This document shows, one piece after another, positions 17,401 through 25,605 of a DNA stretch of 64,000 nt. The translations under genes were made by a program, and so were the position numbers. Under the pieces are notes generated by a model. The model had not been told where the DNA came from. It saw nothing but the letters and a program-made list of their open reading frames with translations, and searched no databases. The first letter of the stretch is position 1; each line of letters starts with the position of its first letter. Source of the DNA: UBA8514 sp034933685 (GTDB taxonomy: Bacteria > Bacillota > Clostridia > Lachnospirales > Anaerotignaceae); assembly GCA_034933685.1 (NCBI GenBank), contig JAYFNB010000001.1, forward strand, positions 52,158 through 116,157, given 5' to 3'.

Positions 17401-19098
17401 GCAGAATATCTATCTCCCGGCGTTTATGTGGAGGAATACGATTCATCACCACGTTCTATTGAGGGCGTTGGCACAAGCACTGCTGGTTTTGTTGGTATGG
17501 CAGTAAAAGGTCCTACAATTGGTGCGCCAAGTCTTGTAACAAATTTTGCGGACTATCAGCGCCAATTTGGAGGGTTTTTAACAGAGTATACTCATGAGGA
17601 GTATCGCTATCTTGCTTATGCTGTTGAACAGTATTTTGCAAATGGAGGCACACGTTGTTTTATTAGCCGTGTTGTTCCAGAAAATGCAACAATTGCAACT
17701 GCAAGCGAAGGCATTATTTCTATGCGTGCGGCAAATGAAGGTAAATGGGGTAACCGCATTCTGGTTTCTTTTGTAACTACCAATAAACGTAAGCTTCAGT
17801 TGGTTAAGAAAGAGGCAGACAGGGTTTATGTTGCAAAAACTGTAGATGGCTTCCGTGAAGGTGACCTTGTTGAATTTGCAGGCAGTGTTAACCGCATTGA
17901 AATGATTTTTGAAAATACTATTACCTTTGAGAACGATTTTGGAGCAGATGCTGTGGATGCTGCATTAATTCCAAAAACACTTGTTTATTCTTTGGAAATG
18001 GATGTAGTAATTCGTTATGAAAGCGAAGTTGAAACCTTTACAGGTCTTAGTTTAAACCCAACTTCACCAAACTTTATTGCTAAAAAGCTTTCTGCAAGTC
18101 AAATTGTAGTTGCTACTGTAGAACCATGCTATACACTTATTAATCCTGTTGCGGCAATCTTTGGTAAAGATAAAGTTACGGGCACTCTTGCTTTTTCAGG
18201 CGGTAGCGACGGAACAATGGATGCTGTAAATGCAGGTGTATTTATTGGCGAGGACGGAGGCCCTGGGCAGAGAACAGGTATTCAATCTTTTATTGAAAAT
18301 AATATTGTGAGCATACTTGCTGTTCCTGGCATAACAATTCCAGAAGTTATTGTTTCACTTATAGCTCATTGTGAGAATGAAAAAAGCCGTTTTGCTGTAA
18401 TTGATGTTCCACAGGAATTGGTAAAGACAGGTGACATCATAGAATACCGCAGCATTATAGACAGTACATATGCGGCTATGTATCACCCATGGATTCAGGT
18501 TTATGACAGAGCAACCAAGAAACCAGGTTTTATTCCTCCATCAGGAGCAGTTTGCGGTGTTTATTCCAGAACAGACGTTACTCGTGGTGTTCATAAAGCA
18601 CCTGCAAATGAAACAGTTAATTGTACAGGACTTTCAGTAAACTATACTGCTGGCGAGCAGGATATTTTAAACCCAGTAGGCGTAAACCTTATTCGTGCTC
18701 TTCCTGGACAGGGAATAAGAATTTGGGGTGCAAGAACTGCAAGCAGTAATTCTGCATTTAAATATGTAAATGTTAGACGTCTTTTCATTTTTGTTGAGCA
18801 GTCTATCAAAGCAAATACCAATTGGGTTGTATTCGAGCCAAATAATTCTTCGTTATGGGCAAGAGTACAAATGACTGTTTCTGCATTCTTGGACAACCTT
18901 TTCCGTGCAGGCATGCTTTCTGGTGATTCTCCAAGTGAGGCTTTCTTTGTTGAAATTGGTCCATCTACCATGAGTCAGGATGATATTTTAAACGGAAGAC
19001 TTATTTGTAATATTGGTATTGCACCGTCAAGACCTGCGGAATTTGTTATTTTCCGTGTTACTCAGTTTACTTCTGAGGCTGGTGCTTCAGCGGAATAA
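17398..19098 (+). CDS. Contractile tail sheath protein
   Basis: The protein has 566 residues. It opens with YLSPGVYVEEYDSSPR, followed by the GVGTSTAGFVG segment found in nearly all phage and CIS sheath subunits. The C-terminal domain (NCTGLSVNYTAGEQDILNP, then GIRIWGART and VNVRRLFIFVEQSIK, ending GRLICNIGIAPSRPAEFVIF) is the conserved sheath core. The subunit polymerises around the tube and contracts on firing. Only one sheath gene is present; many extracellular CIS have two or three. The distance to its ribosome binding site is unusual. Confidence 0.95.
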   Translation: MAEYLSPGVYVEEYDSSPRSIEGVGTSTAGFVGMAVKGPTIGAPSLVTNFADYQRQFGGFLTEYTHEEYRYLAYAVEQYFANGGTRCFISRVVPENATIATASEGIISMRAANEGKWGNRILVSFVTTNKRKLQLVKKEADRVYVAKTVDGFREGDLVEFAGSVNRIEMIFENTITFENDFGADAVDAALIPKTLVYSLEMDVVIRYESEVETFTGLSLNPTSPNFIAKKLSASQIVVATVEPCYTLINPVAAIFGKDKVTGTLAFSGGSDGTMDAVNAGVFIGEDGGPGQRTGIQSFIENNIVSILAVPGITIPEVIVSLIAHCENEKSRFAVIDVPQELVKTGDIIEYRSIIDSTYAAMYHPWIQVYDRATKKPGFIPPSGAVCGVYSRTDVTRGVHKAPANETVNCTGLSVNYTAGEQDILNPVGVNLIRALPGQGIRIWGARTASSNSAFKYVNVRRLFIFVEQSIKANTNWVVFEPNNSSLWARVQMTVSAFLDNLFRAGMLSGDSPSEAFFVEIGPSTMSQDDILNGRLICNIGIAPSRPAEFVIFRVTQFTSEAGASAE

Positions 19099-19153
19099 TT
19101 TAAAGACAAGCTAATACTAAACAAAATAATAAATTAGAAAAGAGGTATGAAAT

Positions 19154-19648
19154 ATGGCTACAAACAATTCTTCGGGATTATATTATCCATTAACAAAGAT
19201 GAATTTCCTGGTAACTGTAGATGAAGTTTCAGGAGTTGCAGCATTTAATGAAGTAACAGGCGTTGAGGCAAGTGTAGATGTAATTGAATTTCGTCAGGGT
19301 AATGCCAGCAGTCTTGCACCTGTAAAAATTCAGGGTCTTGTAAAGCACGGAAATATTACATTAAAAATGGGTTACACAAGAGGACAGGACTTTAAAACAT
19401 GGATTCAGAACTGCGTAAGCGAACGTCGTGGCGAAACACCAAGACGTAATGTAACAATCGAAATGATTGACATTAATGCAGGCTCTCCACAGCAGATTGT
19501 TGAAAGCTCTATTGACAGCACCCTTACATGGATATTAAAAGATGCATGGGTAGTTAAATACAATGGGCCAGACCTTAATTCTACTACAAGTGAAGTTGCA
19601 ATTGAGTCTGTTGAAATTGCATACGAAGAGCTTATCATTCCAAACTAG
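19154..19648 (+). CDS. CIS inner tube protein 1 (gp19-like)
   Basis: The protein has 164 residues, the usual size for T4 gp19-like tube subunits. The pattern YYPLTKMNFLVTVDEV, the GVEASVDVIEFRQG loop, VKHGNITLKMGYTRGQDFKTWI and the closing VAIESVEIAYEEL is typical. It should form the hexameric tube inside the sheath. It follows the sheath by 55 bases with its own AGAGGT site. A stable hairpin follows it. Confidence 0.93.
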   Translation: MATNNSSGLYYPLTKMNFLVTVDEVSGVAAFNEVTGVEASVDVIEFRQGNASSLAPVKIQGLVKHGNITLKMGYTRGQDFKTWIQNCVSERRGETPRRNVTIEMIDINAGSPQQIVESSIDSTLTWILKDAWVVKYNGPDLNSTTSEVAIESVEIAYEELIIPN

Positions 19649-19694
19649 TCCTACTGTAATTTTTGTACATAAAATAGTGTTATAAAAACTGGTT

Positions 19695-19728
19695 ATCTAT
19701 CCACTGAGAATACTCTTGGTGGATAGAT
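19695..19728 (+). other. Intercistronic hairpin after the tube gene
   Basis: ATCTATCCAC (19695-19704) pairs perfectly with GTGGATAGAT (19719-19728) over a 14-base loop. No T run follows, so it is not an ordinary terminator. It may protect or process the abundant sheath-tube mRNA and lower expression of the downstream assembly genes. Confidence 0.5.
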
Positions 19729-19754
19729 GAAAATTAAAAGAGAGGACGGAAAAT

Positions 19755-20117
19755 ATGCAAACAGTATTTGAGTTTGAACTGCCAAAGGGTTATGTAGATT
19801 CCTCAGGAGAAGTTCACAAAAAAGGGAAAATGCGTCTTGCTACGGCAGGAGATGAAATTGGCGCAACAAGAGACCCACGAGTTCTTAGCAGCCCATCATA
19901 TCTTACAATTGTTATTTTATCCAAAGTAATTACAGAGCTGGAAGGTATGGAGGCAATTGCACCAAACATTATTGAAAGATTTTTTACAGCAGATTTGGCA
20001 TTTTTGCAGGATATGTATCAAAAAATTAACAATATTGAAGCACCTACTATGACAGTTGTTTGCCCTAAATGCGGAGAAATACATAAGGTAGCTTTAAATT
20101 TTACTCGAGAGGGATAA
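19755..20117 (+). CDS. CIS tail assembly protein with CPKC motif (frame-0 part of a likely frameshift pair)
   Basis: The protein has 120 residues. It opens with TVFEFELPKGYVDS, a helical middle follows, and a CPKCG motif near residue 108 looks like half of a zinc ribbon. Similar small proteins follow the tube gene in many extracellular CIS loci and resemble phage tail-assembly chaperones. Its last codons contain overlapping slippery heptamers, TTTAAAT and AAATTTT (20093-20102), in the right phase. A -1 shift there would join it to the next open frame and give a product of about 190 residues. Confidence 0.75.
   Translation: MQTVFEFELPKGYVDSSGEVHKKGKMRLATAGDEIGATRDPRVLSSPSYLTIVILSKVITELEGMEAIAPNIIERFFTADLAFLQDMYQKINNIEAPTMTVVCPKCGEIHKVALNFTREG
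20085..20102 (+). promoter_or_regulatory. Candidate programmed -1 ribosomal frameshift site
   Basis: In the zero frame the codons read GCT TTA AAT TTT, which makes both T TTA AAT and A AAT TTT fit the X XXY YYZ rule. An AAGG (20085-20088) about ten bases upstream could act as a stimulating internal Shine-Dalgarno site, as in dnaX. The -1 frame is open without a stop from here to 20326. Confidence 0.5.
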
Positions 20118-20137
20118 CGGTCTACCCACAGGAAGAG

Positions 20138-20326
20138 TTGTTTCGTGAGATGTCATTTATCTCTTATTACTTCCACTGGAGTTTTGAAGAGGTAATGAAG
20201 CTGGAGCATAGCGTTCGAAGGCGTTGGTGTGAGGAAATTTCTGCGATTAACAGCAGCCTTAATCCCTCTGACAGTAAAAAGAAAGAAAAGAGCATTTTGG
20301 AAATGGGTAGGAAAAGCTACCGCTAG
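20138..20326 (+). CDS. Small DUF6760-like CIS protein, probably made by -1 frameshift
   Basis: From the nearest TTG the frame has 62 residues, with the pattern FISYYFHWSFEEVMKLEH followed by RRRWCEEI, which I recall from a small family next to tail-assembly genes in extracellular CIS loci. The related part seems to begin earlier, with VYPQEEL coded upstream of the TTG where no standard start exists, and the frame stays open back into the preceding gene. The TTG also lacks a well-spaced ribosome binding site. Both facts favour translation as the tail of a frameshift product. An independent start at ATG 20150 is the alternative. Confidence 0.6.
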   Translation: MFREMSFISYYFHWSFEEVMKLEHSVRRRWCEEISAINSSLNPSDSKKKEKSILEMGRKSYR

Positions 20327-20350
20327 AAATGCCTTTGGGAGGTAGTTCAA

Positions 20351-20833
20351 ATGAGTAGAAGTGTAACAACAGATAATACTTTAGTAATGAATAAAGGTTT
20401 AAATCCCCTTGTTAATTTTAATTTTATGCTTAGGGTGGAGTTAGCCTTTGATTTGCCATGCAAAAGTGTGAAAGCTTTTACCAGAGAAATGGAGTATGAA
20501 TATATTCAAGAGGGTGGCTTGAATGATTACGTACATATGAGAAGAAAGCCAATAAGCAGACCCTTTACAATTGAGGTTGAAAGATATGTTGGTGTAGACT
20601 ATATTGACCCAATGCCAACAGGAGCAGACTTAATATTGCCAGTTATTCTTTTTGTAAGCAGAAGACAAGACCAATTTATTCCTGGAACAGTTACAAGAAG
20701 CTATGTTTTTACAGGGTGTACTGTTATTAAAAAATCATTTGGTGAATTGGATGCCGAAAAAAGTGGGCTTTTGATAGAAACAACAACACTTGCATACAGA
20801 GAAATGCTTTGTGTTGATATACCATTTGTGTAA
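20351..20833 (+). CDS. CIS inner tube protein 2 (gp19-like)
   Basis: The protein has 160 residues with the gp19-like fold pattern: NFNFMLRVE, a VKAFTREMEYEYIQEGGLNDYVHMRR split across the core loop, RPFTIEVERYVGVDY, and a final SFGELDAEKSGLLIETTTLAY. Extracellular CIS commonly carry a second or third tube paralogue that forms the layer between tube and hub. It has a good GGGAGGT site nine bases before its ATG. Confidence 0.88.
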   Translation: MSRSVTTDNTLVMNKGLNPLVNFNFMLRVELAFDLPCKSVKAFTREMEYEYIQEGGLNDYVHMRRKPISRPFTIEVERYVGVDYIDPMPTGADLILPVILFVSRRQDQFIPGTVTRSYVFTGCTVIKKSFGELDAEKSGLLIETTTLAYREMLCVDIPFV

Positions 20834-20867
20834 TTAGAATTTTTACAAAGAAAGAGGGAGGGTTTTT

Positions 20868-23800
20868 GTGCTTACTTTAAAAGAACCAATAAAACTAAAC
20901 TGCATCAATGACATATTAACCGTTCCTCAGGAAATGAACGAAAAAATATTGGCAAACTATACTATTTTAGCCACACAGTTTGGTGCTGAAGATTTACTGT
21001 TTTTGCTGGGGTCTGAAATGGGACTGCCAGAAGAGATGGGAATGACAACCACAATAGCTATAGAAAATGATAACAAGATTACACAAAAACTTGATATTGA
21101 AGTAATTAATAATTTAGTAAACAGAGTTTTGTTAGGAGAAAGCACAAGTTTTACATATCAAGATGAAGCTTACATATCTATTGTACTGCAAAAAATGGGA
21201 ATAAGAGATGTAAAGCAATTTATGTCTGAAGCCCATACTTTAATTGAAGAAAATAAAAATGTATATGAACTATTGAAAATATATAAAGAAAATTCTGAAG
21301 TCTTAACTAAAGTTACAAATTTGAAAGATGATTTAATAAAAAATAAAGATGAAAATAAAAGGGAAAATTTTGATGGCAGAAAATCTGAAACACATCCCTA
21401 TTACATACATAACGAAATATATAGTAGATTGGAAACTAAGAAAATTTATAACACAGTTAAAGAATTTCAAAAGAATTCCTTTGGCGAATGGAAGAGTTTT
21501 TCCAGAAATGAATTAAAAATTGCAGAGCAAAGCAGGGTAAGTAACTTGCTTTCACTTTATGAACAAAAGCAAAGAATAAACAGCAATAGCAGTATTTTGC
21601 TTACACACCATACAAATGTTTTTGAGACAGGTGTTGGTGAAGCTGACCTTGTTACACAGCAACAGGTTTTGGAAAGAGCCAATGCCGCAATGCTTATTAA
21701 TACTATAGACAACGTGTTGGTGGCACGCTTGCCACAAATGGAAAACAAAAGCCACTATTGGGTAAATGTTGAAAATGCTGTAAACAAACTGGCAGAAAAT
21801 ACACTGTATCGTTTTCAAGTTTACCATAAAGATAATTCTTTTGTACAAAGAAATATAAGAAACAGCAGTAATGAACTTAATGTCTTTTTTAAGGAAGAAA
21901 AAAATGTGTTAAGGCAATTTTTTAATGAGCTTTATAACGATGACTATGTTAAAAACAATTTTGAAGCAATAAATAATTATGAAACAAGCAAGCATTTTGT
22001 AAGCAACTTGGATCTTGTGCAAAAGGATAATAGTACAGAAATTATAAATACAGAAGAAAACGAAAGTAAGTTTTCTATTTCAAATACAGAGCTTACAGAT
22101 TTAACTAAACAAATGCTTTTAAACCAAACCGATAAAGCAGAAAAAAGAATTGGAAACAATGAAACAGAAAAAGAGGAGAGGAACAAAGCTTTTGTCCATC
22201 TTCCAATAGAAGAAATACTTTCTTCTAACATAACACAATATTTTGAAACAGAAAAACAAACTGAAAAAGTAGAAACATATTTTCCAGAGGGTGAAAAGGA
22301 AGATATAGATTTAGTGTTACAAACGCCTATAAATCATAATCCAATTGAAGAAAAAAGAGTTAAAACAAAAGAAATCGAACAAGCGGAAAAAAACAAAATG
22401 TTGTCGCAGTTACCGGCGGAAGAAAGACTTTTACTAAGAAGTATGCCTTACTTGGAAACAGTAAAGCAATTAGAAAAAATGGAAACCTTTTTTACAGAGG
22501 GCAAATCTGTGGTTTTTGAAAAAGAGGTGAAAGATAGTTTAGAAGTTGTAATTAACAACAAGCTAATTTCTGCTGATATGAAAAGAAGTGTTTTAAATCA
22601 ATATGAAGCACTTCAACAAACGCAATTAGGCGGAATAACAAATATACAGCAGCTTATTCACAAAAACATTGGATTAACTACAGAACAGATTGATGAAACA
22701 AATGTTAATTTGTTGGGTGATATCATATACAAGGAAAACACAAAAATACAAGAATTTAATGACATAAATCAATCTAAAATACAGTTTCACAACCAGAATA
22801 TTCAAGAGCAAAATAATCAAAACAATGTATCTGAAAATTTTATTACAAGAAAAGATGGCGGAACTTCATTTATTGATGAAGTAAGCCAAATTAGAAATAA
22901 TGCAGAAATAAATCAACAGCAAATAAACAATTTTAACAAAGAGATTTCTGAATTAAATAAATATTCAAATGAATATTTAGACAAAAGCCAAAGTGAAAAT
23001 AGTAGTGTAGTTTCAAATAACCAACAGCAGTTAACGCATAAAGTTGAAACGGTTCAAGACGGTAGTGACCGAATTTTTAAGCAACAAGACGAAATAGATG
23101 AATTAGCTGAAACGAAGGATTTAAAGAAACAATTAGATGACATTAACAATCGTAATAAAATTATCTACGACACTATACAGAAAAACGTAGTTGTGGATAC
23201 AAAGCACATTCAAAACATTCCTGATCGAGGAAAAATTATGGAAAGTGCACTTAAATCAATTGATAATCCGCAACAGGTTATTGAGGAATTGCTAAAAGCT
23301 AATGAAGCAGGGGAAAAAGAAATAGGAACGACTGCACCTATGGTAAATGCAATTCTTTCGCAGGCGGATGACGTAACAAGAAAAATTTATGAAACCGTGT
23401 TGGCTTATGAAAAAAATCCCAATGAAGCGTTGAAAGATGGATTAATAAAACAGGTTGGTGCGTCAGCTTTTAATATGGATATACGAGAGTTAGAGCATAA
23501 GAAGGAAACACAGTTTACTAATACTATTTTAGAAAGAAACTTTGATGAGAAAATAGTAGATGTAAATTCTATGAATATTACAGATAGAGTTGCACAGTTT
23601 TCTCAACCAAAAGATGACTTAGAACAACCTAGAACTTATCCAAAGCAGCAATTTGTTCATAAGCGTACAGAAAGCCTTATATCCAATGAGATTATAGAAA
23701 ATTTAGAGAGACAGCAAGCAGAACAGCATAAAAAAATTGAAAGCAATGAAACAATTACAAATGAATCCTTAAAGAAGACAGAGGTAAATAATATTACCAA

Positions 23801-23945
23801 TGAAGTGATTAGTAAAAATATGCAGGATATTACAGAGGTTATTAACAGAACTCTTGCAAGGCAGATTGGTGATATCTCTGATAAGGTGTTTAGCCAAATG
23901 GAGAGAAAGCTTCAAATGGAAAGGGCAAGGAGAGGACGTTTTTAG
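20868..23945 (+). CDS. Long helical Asn/Glu/Lys-rich protein, tape-measure candidate
   Basis: The protein has 1,025 residues with no signal peptide or membrane helix. A more ordered N-terminal 150 residues is followed by a very long stretch rich in Asn, Glu, Gln, Lys and Ile, mostly predicted helix or disorder, and an Arg-rich end (MERKLQMERARRGRF). It lies between the second tube gene and the hub-adaptor genes, where phage tails often code the length ruler. At the roughly 1.5 angstrom per residue of a helical ruler it would span about 150 nm. It has no recognised family, so the ruler role is an inference. Start GTG 20868 follows AAAGAGGGAGGG. Confidence 0.6.
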   Translation: MLTLKEPIKLNCINDILTVPQEMNEKILANYTILATQFGAEDLLFLLGSEMGLPEEMGMTTTIAIENDNKITQKLDIEVINNLVNRVLLGESTSFTYQDEAYISIVLQKMGIRDVKQFMSEAHTLIEENKNVYELLKIYKENSEVLTKVTNLKDDLIKNKDENKRENFDGRKSETHPYYIHNEIYSRLETKKIYNTVKEFQKNSFGEWKSFSRNELKIAEQSRVSNLLSLYEQKQRINSNSSILLTHHTNVFETGVGEADLVTQQQVLERANAAMLINTIDNVLVARLPQMENKSHYWVNVENAVNKLAENTLYRFQVYHKDNSFVQRNIRNSSNELNVFFKEEKNVLRQFFNELYNDDYVKNNFEAINNYETSKHFVSNLDLVQKDNSTEIINTEENESKFSISNTELTDLTKQMLLNQTDKAEKRIGNNETEKEERNKAFVHLPIEEILSSNITQYFETEKQTEKVETYFPEGEKEDIDLVLQTPINHNPIEEKRVKTKEIEQAEKNKMLSQLPAEERLLLRSMPYLETVKQLEKMETFFTEGKSVVFEKEVKDSLEVVINNKLISADMKRSVLNQYEALQQTQLGGITNIQQLIHKNIGLTTEQIDETNVNLLGDIIYKENTKIQEFNDINQSKIQFHNQNIQEQNNQNNVSENFITRKDGGTSFIDEVSQIRNNAEINQQQINNFNKEISELNKYSNEYLDKSQSENSSVVSNNQQQLTHKVETVQDGSDRIFKQQDEIDELAETKDLKKQLDDINNRNKIIYDTIQKNVVVDTKHIQNIPDRGKIMESALKSIDNPQQVIEELLKANEAGEKEIGTTAPMVNAILSQADDVTRKIYETVLAYEKNPNEALKDGLIKQVGASAFNMDIRELEHKKETQFTNTILERNFDEKIVDVNSMNITDRVAQFSQPKDDLEQPRTYPKQQFVHKRTESLISNEIIENLERQQAEQHKKIESNETITNESLKKTEVNNITNEVISKNMQDITEVINRTLARQIGDISDKVFSQMERKLQMERARRGRF

Positions 23946-23996
23946 TAAAAAGCTGAATTGGTTTAAAAAAAGCAAGCGTTGAGAGGAGGTTTTGGT

Positions 23997-24758
23997 GTGG
24001 GAATTTTATCTGATATAGGATCAAGCATAACGGGAAATATCGAGTCGGCTTACATTGTAATAAAGGATTATCGCCTAGCTTCAGAGCAGGGCGGAACACA
24101 AGGTTCCTCATCACTTTTGGGTAAAACAGCAGGAGCATTGACTAAAGGAATAAGTGCGGTTACACAAAGTGCCACATCAGATAACGAAAAACGGTTTAAA
24201 GTTCAATTCAATCCTAGTGAATTGATTTTAAATTCCTCCTGCATTCCAACAAGTCGTGCTGACACACAAGTTAAAGACGGCCGTCAAGAAAATGTGTCGG
24301 ATGCAGTTTTAAAACCAACCTTAGATTTAACTGTAAGCTTAATGTTTGATGATGTTAATGTTTATGATGCATTTATGGCGGATAAGTTTAGAGGGCTTAG
24401 TACCGCAAATGGTATTATAAACGTAGCCCTTGCTTCAAAAAAGACGTGGACGGTGCAGACAGAGGTGGAAGGTTTTATTGCGGCAGTTAGAAATCAGTAT
24501 ACAAGAAATATTACATTTCAATGGACAAATTTTACTTTTACAGGTCAGTTAACTAACGTAAATGCACAATATACCATGTTTTCTCCATCAGGCAGACCTA
24601 TCCGAGCCAAAGTATTATTACGTCTGAGGCACGAAATGGACCCAGATGTATTGGAAAATAGCTGGTATAAATATTTTGATAGTGCAATGGAAGGGGAGGC
24701 CTCAAACCTTACAAATACAGAGAGTAGCGTACAAAACCTGCTGAATTTAGGATTTTAG
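23997..24758 (+). CDS. CIS hub-adaptor / tube-initiator protein 1 (Afp7-type N-terminal domain)
   Basis: The protein has 253 residues. The segment FKVQFNPSELILNSS, the long beta hairpin DLTVSLMFDDVNVYDAFM, and IQ-type strand pair TFQWTNFTFTGQLTNVNAQYTMFSPSGRPIRAKV split over the core are typical of the CIS tube/adaptor family that joins tube and hub. The LysM domain that many members carry is not evident. TTG 23979 is in frame but precedes the GAGAGGAGG site, so GTG 23997 is chosen. It is paralogous to the next gene. Confidence 0.82.
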   Translation: MGILSDIGSSITGNIESAYIVIKDYRLASEQGGTQGSSSLLGKTAGALTKGISAVTQSATSDNEKRFKVQFNPSELILNSSCIPTSRADTQVKDGRQENVSDAVLKPTLDLTVSLMFDDVNVYDAFMADKFRGLSTANGIINVALASKKTWTVQTEVEGFIAAVRNQYTRNITFQWTNFTFTGQLTNVNAQYTMFSPSGRPIRAKVLLRLRHEMDPDVLENSWYKYFDSAMEGEASNLTNTESSVQNLLNLGF

Positions 24759-24789
24759 TTAGTGGAATTTCAGTAAATTAGAGAAAGGA

Positions 24790-25590
24790 GTGGGTCTATT
24801 GTCAATAACAAATGTACTAAGCGGTATGGGAAACAGCATAGTTGGAAACACAAAAAAAGCACTTCTTATTATACCTAAAAATGATGAACAAATTGATACT
24901 GCCCAAGTTGCATATAAAACAGCAACAGTATTGGAAACGGCAAGTGCATTGGGAACGCAAGGTGAAAGTTCAGCCTTAAAAATATTGTCTTTGGCTGGCT
25001 ATCACGTTTTAAAGGTGCAATATAATCCTTCAACCATTGCGATTCAGGCAAATGCGATGCCTGTACCTGTTCAATATTTACAGCAAAACATTGATAATGG
25101 TATTCCTAACCAGAACTTTAGACCACCTTCTGTAGTTATGACGGTAGAATTAGTGTTTGATGCTGTAAATAATAAGGACGCATTTATGTTTGAAAAGCTT
25201 CGTATTTCAACAGGTGACGCTTTAGCGGCTGGTGCGGCAATTATTAAGAACTTAAGAGGTGAAGGGTATTCAGTACAGCCTCAAACCAATGCATTGGTGG
25301 CATGTCTTTTAAGAGAATCTACAAGAAATGTTATTTTTAAGTGGTCTGACTTAACCTTTGGCGGAGAGGTGACAGAAGTTTCGGCAAGGTACACCATGTT
25401 TTCAGTTTCGGGAAAGCCTATACGCAGTCTAGTTAGGTTAAATATTACCCAACAGGTGAATGGAAAATCTGATACTACTTATTGGGACAAGGCGTTTGAT
25501 AAATGCTTTGGAGATAAATATGTATCAAAAGAGTCTGGCGGTAAGAGTGTTGGTCAAAATGTAGGTAATTTACTTAATATAGGTTTTTGA
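24790..25590 (+). CDS. CIS hub-adaptor / tube-initiator protein 2
   Basis: The protein has up to 266 residues and resembles the preceding gene product in order and motif: LKVQYNPSTIAIQ, VVMTVELVFDAVNNKDAFM, then FKWSDLTFGGEVTEVSARYTMFS and GKPIRSLVRLN. The two genes look like an old duplication. GTG 24790 lies within the AAAGGAGTGGG region; TTG 24799 is an alternative start with better spacing. In CIS particles proteins of this family sit where the tube meets the baseplate hub. Both copies end NLLN(L/I)GF. Confidence 0.82.
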   Translation: MGLLSITNVLSGMGNSIVGNTKKALLIIPKNDEQIDTAQVAYKTATVLETASALGTQGESSALKILSLAGYHVLKVQYNPSTIAIQANAMPVPVQYLQQNIDNGIPNQNFRPPSVVMTVELVFDAVNNKDAFMFEKLRISTGDALAAGAAIIKNLRGEGYSVQPQTNALVACLLRESTRNVIFKWSDLTFGGEVTEVSARYTMFSVSGKPIRSLVRLNITQQVNGKSDTTYWDKAFDKCFGDKYVSKESGGKSVGQNVGNLLNIGF

Positions 25591-25605
25591 AGTAATGGAG
25601 TGTGA

